Shown here: piece after piece, positions 56,030 through 64,000 of the stretch
How positions within the stretch are numbered: position 1 is the stretch's first letter
Layout of the letters: each line of letters opens with the position of its first letter
Assembly: GCA_947500575.1 (NCBI GenBank)
Contig: CANMSI010000003.1
Location: 248,001-312,000 of the forward strand
Reading direction: 5' to 3'
From: an uncultured Flavobacteriaceae bacterium
GTDB lineage: Bacteria > Bacteroidota > Bacteroidia > Flavobacteriales > Flavobacteriaceae
Length of the DNA: 64,000 nt
Made by a program: the position numbers and the translations under genes
Notes under the pieces: model-generated
What the model saw: only the letters and a program-made list of their open reading frames with translations
Databases searched by the model: none
What the model was told of the DNA's origin: nothing

Positions 56030-59000
56030 TTAACGATATACGGTAAAATGCCCTACGAATTCACGTTGATCATTGGGGCCATTCAGTTTAATAATATACC
56101 AATAATCTCCTGCGGGCATATCTACTCCCTTATATTTACCATCCCATTCACCTGCTCCTATAAATTGCTTCATGGGTCTTCCATAACGGTCAAACATCGA
56201 TACAAAAATATTTGGGAATCCTTCAGAATTTTTAATTCGCCATACATCGTTTTGACCATCTCCATCGGGTGTAAAGAAATTAGGTATTTCAATATCGATG
56301 AATTCCATAGGGATTAGTATAGAGTCTTCGCACCCGCTGCCGTCTACTACACGCACTTCATAAGTGCCCGTTTCATTAATGTAGAAAGAAGGAGAAGTAC
56401 TAGAAGTATCATTAAAGAAGTAGGTGTAATCCCCATCTCCACCAGTAGCCTCTACAAGGATTTCATTGATGCTCCCTGGTTGACTTGTTAGTGTAACCGG
56501 ACTTGCTGCCTCTATTTCAATATCGTTTATTCTTTCGATACAACCTCCTTGATGAATGATTGTAATGAAATGTGTGCCAGCGGTCAAATTTTCGAACACC
56601 GGACTGTCTTGCGCTTGTGCAATATCATCAGAATCCAGAGCATACATCACTTCGTTGCTAATAGCTACATCGCTAAGAGTTATAGTAGTTGTATTAGAGG
56701 GTTGCCCATTGGTACATTCATATACCGTTTCATAGTTTGCAGTTAAATTGGCTCCCACATTAATTTCTTCTATAATATCTTGTGCTGGTGTACACTCGTT
56801 TGCATCTCTGATGAAAACTACATAAGATGTACCACCATCTAAATTATCTATTAACAATGAATTTGGATCTGTTACCGCACTGTAAGGTCCAGCTGGGCTT
56901 ACGGTACTATATTCATAAGGAGCGGTTCCTCCTGAAATACGAATTTCGATAGAACCATTATCATCGCTAGAACATACTTCATGAATTACCTCTACTACTT
57001 CTGTAGTCACAGCTGCAGCGGGGCCATCAATGGTAAATGGTACATCAATACTACATCCATTGGCATCTTGGACAAAAACAGCATAAGTACCTACCGGTAA
57101 ATTTTCAAAAGTATTGTTGTCAGATGGTTTTAATGGCTCTGAAGAAATTATATAAGTGAAAGGAGCAACACCACCTTGTGCAGTTATAACAACACTTCCA
57201 TCTTCTTCTCCAAAACACTTTACATCTTCTTTAGAATCTAGAGAAGCCATTAATACAGGTGGTTCTGAGATGGTAATTATCTCGGAATAATCTGTACAAT
57301 CTACACCACTTGTGGCAAGGATTCTGTAATCTCCCTGTCCAAGGTTTTCAAAGATCCCTGAGTCTTGCGCACTTCCCACTAAAGTACCGTTTACTTCTAA
57401 TTGGTATTGATATCCTCCCAAGCCTCCTGTGGCTTCTGCCACTAATACGGCATCTGTTTCTCCAAAACAATTAATAATTGTATTAGCATCATCGACTGTA
57501 ACCTCCAAAGGAAGTACTTCTTGTAAGGTTCTAATTACCGAGATAGGAGAAATACAACCATTAGGAACATCTCGCGCAATAAACTCATAAGTGCCAGCAT
57601 CTAAAGGATATATGGTTTGTGTACTCCAGCTAGTAGTATTTGCCGCGGGTGATATAATTCGATATTCAAAAGTACCTGATCCTCCTGTTGCATTTACCGT
57701 AATCTCTCCTTGATTTAAACAAGAAGGCAGATTACTAATAACCGCATCAATTTCGATCTCCGTTGGGTTGGTTATACGTACTGTTGGACTTGTAATACCA
57801 CTACAACCTAAGTCGTCTGTTACCGTTACGGTATACTCTCCTTCTGATAAATTAGAAAAAGAATTACCAGTTTGTGGCACGCTATTTACGCCAGTAGTTA
57901 AATTGTTAAGTACATATTGGTAATGGGCACTTCCCTGTCCACCACTTGCCACTACACTGATACTAGCATCGGTATCACCAAAACAAGATGGTTGTACCAC
58001 CGTGGGATTATTTGCTACGGTAATTGGACTTATTGGAGGTACAGGTTGTAGGGTTCGGAAATAATCATTACAACCACGACCATCTCTAAGAGTTACCCTA
58101 TAACTTCTGCCAGCATCTAAGCCCTCAAAAACTGTATTTGGATCAAAATCTTGTAATATTACAATGCTACTTGGATTTGTAATGTCTTCTAATCGTAAGC
58201 TATAATCTCCCCATCCACCGCTAGGATAAACTGTAATTTCGCCATCATTACCAGGGTTACAACTCAATTCTTGGGTAAGACGTTCTGTAAAACCAAGTTC
58301 AAAAATAGGCGATTGTATGGTAACCCTATCCGATTCCTTAACACACCCAGTTGCTAAATCTCTAACCACTACATGGAAAATTCCAGAGGGAAGATTATCC
58401 ACTAAAACAGGACCTGTTGCTGTGCTGTTTTGCGCAGCTCTAAAGAGAGCTGTAGTTGGGTTCGTATGATATACTTCATATGAAAATCCGCCAGCTCCAA
58501 ATCCACTGGTTTCAAACGTAAATTCACCATCCGTACCAAAAGCACAAGTGATATCGTTTACTTTAACAACGTTATCTACCGCTATGGTATCAAAAGGAGC
58601 TATTGTGTAGGTAACAGTGTCTGTACATCCAGTTGTAGTATCTGTCAGTTGGTACACATAGTTATCTGGCATATTTGCAGGGATGGTAATGGTTCCACTT
58701 CCTGTTCCATTGATCAAAGTTCCAGCAGGCATTTCTTTTACTTCGTAGTTTCCAGAGCCACCCATTCCGTTTATTTCAATAATAGCATCATCATCACAAT
58801 TCATACTTTGTGTCTCCACAATATTTGCACTTACCTTAGTAGCAGCGGGTACAGTTACCATGATTTGATCCGTGCAATTATTGGCATCTATAACATCAAT
58901 AGTAACCGTTTGTGTAGTGGTGGTAAAAGGCAAATTAAAAGTGTCACTAGCCGAAAAACTTCCTCCGTTATAACTATATTGATAGGGTGCCGTTCCCGTT

Positions 59001-62000
59001 GCTAAACCACCGCCATCTAAAATAGAAGCTGTTACGGTTGCCATTCCAAGAGTATTGTCTGCAGTACACATAAAGGGTGTTACTGTTGGTGTTGCCAAAA
59101 CCAATGCAGTAGGTTCTGTAATAGTCAAAGCACCAAGTATTTGAATACAGTTTTTAGCAGATCTAATGCTTACTACGTAATTGGTAGCGGCAGGCAGGCC
59201 ATCAAAAATATTAGATATTTGGTATGTACCACCATTAAGGCTGTACTCATAAATTACGTCGGTATTTTGTGCAGCTGCATTTTGTTCTACAACAATGATT
59301 CCATCAGAAGCCCCATTACAACTTATATGCTGTTCAACACGTGCTGTAAAATCTGGGTTCACCGGAGAATCTAAAGTTGCCTGAACTGTTTGTAAAGGAC
59401 ATCCAGATTGGTTGTCTGTTACCTCAAATTCATAAGTAATAGAATGCGTTAAACCTGTAAATATACCAGTTGTGTTGGTAGGTCCGGCAGGACTCGTTTG
59501 TTCAAAAGTGTAATCACCAGAACCTCCGTATACATCCAAGGTAACTTCGCCACTATTCGTAGGATTACACAATTCTACCTGTGTAATATTAGCTTTACTT
59601 ACCATTTGTGGGTATATAAAAATGTTCTCAGTATCCGTACAACCGTTTTCATCCCTAACAACCAATGTATGGTTTCCAGGGCCAAGCTCTTTTGTACTTA
59701 GCGTAGTAACTTCTCCATCCCAGATGTATTCTGTGGCACCTTTTCCATCTGTTACGGAAGCCACAACGGTATACAATTCGTTTGTTGAGGTACATCTATT
59801 TGTAACATCGATAGTGTCAATGCTTGGTTCCGGATCTATTTCCAAAGTTAACGGAGTACCTAAAGAAGCAATACATCCACTGCCATCTCTTACAAAAACC
59901 TGATAGATGTTGTTTGTTCCATCATAAGCGGTTGGCGTAATTGTTTTGGAACTTGCAGCGCCCCAGGCAGATGCAGCTAAAGTATTTGGGTCTGTACCCG
60001 CCAATTCAAATGCAAACTCATACGGATGCCAGTTCTGATATAACTTATTTCTTCGATTATAATATGCCTCATTATCCCAACCTCCAGTAGCATTAACATC
60101 TATCTGATTGCCTATATTACAATTTGCTCTCGTATTTTGAGTGGCTGTTAGTTTAAGCGCACTGTTGGGTCTATGTACTAAAAATCGATTTCCTGATATA
60201 CACCCTGATTCTGTTTCTACTTCTACCACGTACCAGGTATTGCGTAATCCTGTTAGATTAACAGTGATATCGCCACCAGCCCCACCATCATCTGCAGTGC
60301 CATTTTGTTGATAGATAGTTTGTGTTGGGTTTCCAGCTCTATAAATTCTCCAATCTACCGTTTGTGTTCCGTCCAAATCGTTATCTCCTGCTCCTTTGAT
60401 TGTAAATTGTACTTCTCCATCATTGGCTCCAGAGCGACAAGAAACACTTTGGGGTGTAGAAATAACGTCAAATCCAGTATCATCTACAGGAGCATTTACT
60501 CTTCCTAAATACCTCCAACGAACACATCCTGTATTTTCATCTAAAATAACAACGCTATAGTCTACTCCAAAAAGTAAACCTGTAAATTGATAATCTCTTT
60601 CGTTTGCAGGATCTGCAGGATCGTACAATGGATTTGAGGCATCATCAAAAGGAAGGTACTGTCCGTTGGTAGTACTTTCAATATCATAAGGCCATAAACG
60701 CACTCTAAAAGGACCTACTAAATTGGTAGGGTCGCCTACTTCAAATTCAAAGGTTGCTCCATTAGCACAGGTTTGATCCAAAGGTTTAAATTTATCAATC
60801 CATGGTAAAACGGGTTGGTCTATTTTATAAAAATCTGATTCGAAAATACATCCTTTCTCATCCTCAATTTGTACAAAGAACCAATGTGGCCAGTACATTC
60901 TAATATTATAACCCGAAGGCCTTGTAGACATATCTATATTCGTGTATTCTCTATATGTTCTAGACCATCCAGTTGCTAAATAGTCTGCTTCATTGCGTAC
61001 TCTAATTAAACGTATGGTAATGTTACCTGTGGCATTTTGAACATTATTAATATTCGTATTTCCCCATTTGGTACCACTGCTTCCACCACCGCTACCATCA
61101 TCACAGGTAATATCTGTTTTTGTAATATCTGCGGTAATGGCATCTTCTGCACCAATGATTACCTGAACATCTGTTAATTCACAACCCAAAGCATCTCTTA
61201 TAGAGTAATTATAGGATGTTGCATCTAGATCCGTGTATAGTGTTTGTGCAGAGAATGGACTTCCATCAAAGCTGTATTGATACGGAGGAGTACCTCCTGC
61301 TGCTACCAATTCTACTGCTCCTGTTCCTGCCTTTCCACATGCGGTGGCAGTAGCATTATTGCTAGACGTAAGAGGTGGTGATACAATTGTAGTTACCGAA
61401 TTTGTAAAAGCCTCACAACCTTTACTATCAATCACTTTAAATTCGAAAGTGGCTGCAGTACCTGTCATATATGGCATAGCTGCTGCAACAAAAGCACCTC
61501 CATTAATACTTACCTCATAAGAATAATCTGGGTCTGGATACCCTTCTTCTGCTGTTACTTCGATTGTTGCATCTGGTGTTGCACCGCATCCTAAAGGTTT
61601 TGTAATAGCCGCTGTAGCAAATAATTGCCCAGAAATATCCGTATCTGCTACAATTGTTTCACAACCGTTATTTCCAATGACCTTTATTTCGTAATTGTCT
61701 GGAGTTAAATTTGTAAGGGTAAAGGAAGTACCAGTTATTGCAGTTGGAGTTCCATTATTTACAGAATAGAAATAAGGTGCTTCTCCCGCACTGATATCAA
61801 TTTTTAATTCTCCTTTTGTGGCAGTACTATAACAATAGTTAGATGCTGTAGCGTCTACGACCGCAGTGGGTCCTCCTTGGTCTATTAAATCAAAGGTTTG
61901 CGTATCAAAAACACAACCGTTAATATCTCTTAGAATGATAGTGTGTGTTCCTGGCTGGTTCAAACCAGAAATGGTTTTATTACTTTGTGCTGTTGTTGTT

Positions 62001-64000
62001 GAATTGTCTGGAAGCCTTAAGGCGTAAGTGTAGTTTCCCCAGCCTCCAATAGCTTCTATGGTGACACTTCCTGGAGCTCCACAATTCATCGGGGAGACAT
62101 CAATAGAGGTGATATCCAAAGCAGCACTTGGAGAATCGATTGTCGCAGAAGCAGTTTTTGTACACCCTCCGTTATCGTCTGTTACGGTAATAGTATAAGT
62201 GTCCGCGGCCAAGCCTGTTAACACAGGAATAGAAGTATTTAATAGTGTATTACTATCAACCAGAGTTCCTCCCGAATTTCTAATTTCATAGCTAAAAGTA
62301 GTACTGTAATCAGTTACGGTAAATTCAATGCTGCCATCGGAGTTTCCAATACAGCTTAGGTTTGTTTTTACTTGTCCGCTTACGGCAAACTGGGTAGGAT
62401 TCGCAACGGTATAGTTACGCACTATTTTACAACCATCATTAGCAGTCACCTCAAAAGTATAGGTATTTGGAGCTAAATTGGTAAAAGTATCATCTGGAGC
62501 AGTTACTGAAATGGGCGCAGTAATGGCATAGGTAAATGGAGCGTTCCCATTTTCTACAGTAATTGTAATATCGGTGGTTCCCGCAGTACAGTCTACTCCC
62601 GAGTTTGTAAAGACAAGATCAGTAGCATTATTGGCCTGATTAATAGTTTGATTGGCAGTTGCCAAACAGTTATTAGCATCTTTTACTGTAATGGTATATT
62701 CCCCACCGCCAAGACCTGTAAAATCCTGACCGGGTTGAAAGTCAATGCCGTTAATACTATATTCAAACGGAGCTGTTCCTCCTGTTGTAATGCTAGCTTG
62801 TAGGGTTGCAGAACCATTGGTGCAATCTATCTCTTGGGTAACTGTTGCGGCGACTTCAAAGGGTGCGCTAGGATTAATAGTAACATCACCGTGCACTAGG
62901 TCGCAAGTTCCTCCTGCTTTTTCTTTTCTTATTACAATAGGGTAGGTACCTGTTGCTAAATTGCTAAAGACATTTGAAGTCTGAAAAGTCCCCCCATTGT
63001 CCATGCTGTACGTCACAGAATACCCTTGAGTATTGGTTACATCAACAGTAATGCTTCCGTTATCTATACCATTGCAAGTTACATTTTCCGAACTAAGACT
63101 ATATACTATTTCTTGTTCGGCGCTAACCGCTACTGGAATAGCATCTATTTCACAACCGTTCGCATCTTTAATACGTACGGTGTAGTTTCCAGCTGTTGTT
63201 GCTTCTATTACTGTTTGGTTTCCGGCCGTAAATGCAGTGTAGGTTACACCAGCATCTGTACTAAATTCGTAAGGAGCATTGCCGCCAGTTTCAGTCACTG
63301 TAATGATACCTGGACTACAATCTATATTTTTAGTTACTACGATATTAGGTTGAATGGGTTGAAACGGTAAAATATCTATCTGTTCTGTGTAGGAACAACT
63401 AGAGATACTTGCCAATGTAACTTCAATATCATAGGTTCCTGCATCAAGATTGTCAAAAGTATAGCTAGCATTTGTTATAGGCCCTGACGAGTTTAGCAAA
63501 CTTCCTCCCTGACTTAAGTTGTATATGTAGCTCGAAGAGGCATCTGCGATATCAATGCTAATTTCTCCTTTGTCTGTATTACAAGTAATAGGCACTATGG
63601 AAGTAGTGGCGTTGATACTATTATTACTTACCTGAATATCGTTTACCTGAAATTCGCAACCTGCAGTATTGTCTTTTCTGCGAATAAGAACATCATAAAG
63701 TCCGGCAGAAGTTACCGTAAAAAGGTTACTATCTTGCCATGAAGCTCCATTGGTAATACTAAACTCGTAAGAAGCAGGAATGTTATTAATCGAAATATTT
63801 CCAGGACTACCACAGTCTATATTGGTTACTACTGCGTTTGGATTCAAACCATTGACAAATACATTGAAGTAAAAACGTTCGAAGGTATCATCGTTATAAG
63901 TCACTAAAATTCTATATTCCCCAGCTTCGGAAACAGTGTATTGGGTATTGGTACTTACTTCATCCCAACCACAGCTTCCAGATCGTTTTAAACATTCATC
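56030..64000 (-). CDS. Giant SprB-like repeat adhesin with T9SS type B sorting domain, N-terminus outside window
   Basis: At least 2656 residues are visible; the frame stays open to base 64000, so the gene is partial. It consists of about 28 SprB-type repeats of about 70-150 residues. Each has an early Cys in a turn such as ITCNTDKG, ISCNGASDG or VKCFGEEDG and usually a second Cys near its end (DANGC), which may pair. The last 90 residues are a gliding-motility/type IX C-terminal domain (NFFTPDGDGQNDVW, FDRYGRPM, WDGKYKG, DYWYIIKL). In Flavobacterium johnsoniae, SprB is a cell-surface adhesin moved during gliding. No SprF/PorP-like gene follows it here; xth converges instead. Part of the middle (about 59.9-61.1 kb) has longer, Trp/Tyr-rich, irregular repeats. 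Confidence 0.93.
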   Translation of the reverse strand, partial: DECLKRSGSCGWDEVSTNTQYTVSEAGEYRILVTYNDDTFERFYFNVFVNGLNPNAVVTNIDCGSPGNISINNIPASYEFSITNGASWQDSNLFTVTSAGLYDVLIRRKDNTAGCEFQVNDIQVSNNSINATTSIVPITCNTDKGEISIDIADASSSYIYNLSQGGSLLNSSGPITNASYTFDNLDAGTYDIEVTLASISSCSYTEQIDILPFQPIQPNIVVTKNIDCSPGIITVTETGGNAPYEFSTDAGVTYTAFTAGNQTVIEATTAGNYTVRIKDANGCEIDAIPVAVSAEQEIVYSLSSENVTCNGIDNGSITVDVTNTQGYSVTYSMDNGGTFQTSNVFSNLATGTYPIVIRKEKAGGTCDLVHGDVTINPSAPFEVAATVTQEIDCTNGSATLQASITTGGTAPFEYSINGIDFQPGQDFTGLGGGEYTITVKDANNCLATANQTINQANNATDLVFTNSGVDCTAGTTDITITVENGNAPFTYAITAPISVTAPDDTFTNLAPNTYTFEVTANDGCKIVRNYTVANPTQFAVSGQVKTNLSCIGNSDGSIEFTVTDYSTTFSYEIRNSGGTLVDSNTLLNTSIPVLTGLAADTYTITVTDDNGGCTKTASATIDSPSAALDITSIDVSPMNCGAPGSVTIEAIGGWGNYTYALRLPDNSTTTAQSNKTISGLNQPGTHTIILRDINGCVFDTQTFDLIDQGGPTAVVDATASNYCYSTATKGELKIDISAGEAPYFYSVNNGTPTAITGTSFTLTNLTPDNYEIKVIGNNGCETIVADTDISGQLFATAAITKPLGCGATPDATIEVTAEEGYPDPDYSYEVSINGGAFVAAAMPYMTGTAATFEFKVIDSKGCEAFTNSVTTIVSPPLTSSNNATATACGKAGTGAVELVAAGGTPPYQYSFDGSPFSAQTLYTDLDATSYNYSIRDALGCELTDVQVIIGAEDAITADITKTDITCDDGSGGGSSGTKWGNTNINNVQNATGNITIRLIRVRNEADYLATGWSRTYREYTNIDMSTRPSGYNIRMYWPHWFFVQIEDEKGCIFESDFYKIDQPVLPWIDKFKPLDQTCANGATFEFEVGDPTNLVGPFRVRLWPYDIESTTNGQYLPFDDASNPLYDPADPANERDYQFTGLLFGVDYSVVILDENTGCVRWRYLGRVNAPVDDTGFDVISTPQSVSCRSGANDGEVQFTIKGAGDNDLDGTQTVDWRIYRAGNPTQTIYQQNGTADDGGAGGDITVNLTGLRNTWYVVEVETESGCISGNRFLVHRPNSALKLTATQNTRANCNIGNQIDVNATGGWDNEAYYNRRNKLYQNWHPYEFAFELAGTDPNTLAASAWGAASSKTITPTAYDGTNNIYQVFVRDGSGCIASLGTPLTLEIDPEPSIDTIDVTNRCTSTNELYTVVASVTDGKGATEYIWDGEVTTLSTKELGPGNHTLVVRDENGCTDTENIFIYPQMVSKANITQVELCNPTNSGEVTLDVYGGSGDYTFEQTSPAGPTNTTGIFTGLTHSITYEFEVTDNQSGCPLQTVQATLDSPVNPDFTARVEQHISCNGASDGIIVVEQNAAAQNTDVIYEYSLNGGTYQISNIFDGLPAATNYVVSIRSAKNCIQILGALTITEPTALVLATPTVTPFMCTADNTLGMATVTASILDGGGLATGTAPYQYSYNGGSFSASDTFNLPFTTTTQTVTIDVIDANNCTDQIMVTVPAATKVSANIVETQSMNCDDDAIIEINGMGGSGNYEVKEMPAGTLINGTGSGTITIPANMPDNYVYQLTDTTTGCTDTVTYTIAPFDTIAVDNVVKVNDITCAFGTDGEFTFETSGFGAGGFSYEVYHTNPTTALFRAAQNSTATGPVLVDNLPSGIFHVVVRDLATGCVKESDRVTIQSPIFELGFTERLTQELSCNPGNDGEITVYPSGGWGDYSLRLEDITNPSSIVILQDFDPNTVFEGLDAGRSYRVTLRDGRGCNDYFRTLQPVPPISPITVANNPTVVQPSCFGDTDASISVVASGGQGSAHYQYVLNNLTTGVNSVPQTGNSFSNLSEGEYTVTVTDDLGCSGITSPTVRITNPTEIEIDAVISNLPSCLNQGEITVNATGGSGTFEYRIISPAANTTSWSTQTIYPLDAGTYEFIARDVPNGCISPISVIRTLQEVLPLEVTVDDANTIINCFGETDAVLVAEATGGLGGYQYQLEVNGTLVGSAQDSGIFENLGQGDYRILATSGVDCTDYSEIITISEPPVLMASLDSKEDVKCFGEEDGSVVITAQGGVAPFTYIISSEPLKPSDNNTFENLPVGTYAVFVQDANGCSIDVPFTIDGPAAAVTTEVVEVIHEVCSSDDNGSIEIRISGGTAPYEYSTVSPAGPYSAVTDPNSLLIDNLDGGTSYVVFIRDANECTPAQDIIEEINVGANLTANYETVYECTNGQPSNTTTITLSDVAISNEVMYALDSDDIAQAQDSPVFENLTAGTHFITIIHQGGCIERINDIEIEAASPVTLTSQPGSINEILVEATGGDGDYTYFFNDTSSTSPSFYINETGTYEVRVVDGSGCEDSILIPMEFIDIEIPNFFTPDGDGQNDVWRIKNSEGFPNIFVSMFDRYGRPMKQFIGAGEWDGKYKGVDMPAGDYWYIIKLNGPNDQREFVGHFTVYR

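Overview
The window is chromosomal DNA of a member of the Bacteroidota, most likely family Flavobacteriaceae. The DNA is AT-rich. Four TonB-dependent receptors are present, three of them with an N-terminal carboxypeptidase-like domain. There are lipoproteins with short lipoboxes, a giant SprB-like protein ending in a gliding/type IX secretion sorting domain, and promoter boxes of the Bacteroidota type (TANNTTTG, some with an upstream TTG/TTTG). Gene order is dense and mostly housekeeping. I saw no insertion sequence, prophage, CRISPR array, rRNA or tRNA gene.

Layout. 1-3.3 kb: the end of a sodium/solute symporter, an SDR oxidoreductase, a Dabb lipoprotein and a SulP anion transporter. 3.4-9.1 kb, minus strand: an alpha/beta hydrolase; an apparent operon of nitronate monooxygenase-like, bestrophin, YheT-like hydrolase and cytochrome c genes; then a DMT transporter and an ArsC/Spx protein. 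9.2-16.3 kb: DinB, a DUF3298 lipoprotein divergent from a cystathionine gamma-synthase-type gene, glutamate dehydrogenase, recO and a haem-receptor-like TonB receptor. 16.4-22.7 kb: a lipoprotein with 11-residue repeats, ileS, a DksA-like gene, a DUF4097-like gene, lspA and 5-formyl-THF cyclo-ligase. 23.3-33.7 kb: uvrC, a patatin/BamA fusion, hppD, DUF3108, a tryptophan dioxygenase-like gene, an M23 peptidase and pgi. 33.9-38.3 kb: an Oar-like TonB receptor, a four-helix membrane protein and a DUF1080 protein. 38.3-45.0 kb: a DNase I-fold nuclease, a TonB receptor, a DUF5689/lamin-tail lipoprotein and a DNA/RNA non-specific endonuclease. 45.2-55.9 kb: an exported DinB, ankyrin, nitrilase, Ig-like lipoprotein, comF, coiled-coil protein, glyS, TonB receptor, outer-membrane barrel and exodeoxyribonuclease III. 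56.0-64.0 kb: the giant adhesin, whose N-terminus lies outside the window.

Most interesting points. (1) The 38.3-45.0 kb cluster brings together two exported nucleases, an outer-membrane transporter and a lipoprotein with domains that travel with nucleases. It looks like a locus for digesting extracellular nucleic acid and importing the products. (2) The isoleucyl-tRNA synthetase has the swapped active-site motif G-I-H-H in place of H-x-G-H, a feature tied to strong mupirocin resistance. (3) A nested set of inverted repeats followed by a strong terminator after hppD may be a small RNA. (4) A 28-codon membrane microprotein lies in the gap before uvrC. (5) The SprB-like adhesin has about 28 repeats in view and no sprF-like gene next to it.

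Limits: gene families were named from recognisable motifs and from memory of the families. No database search was possible, and promoters and RNA structures were judged by eye.
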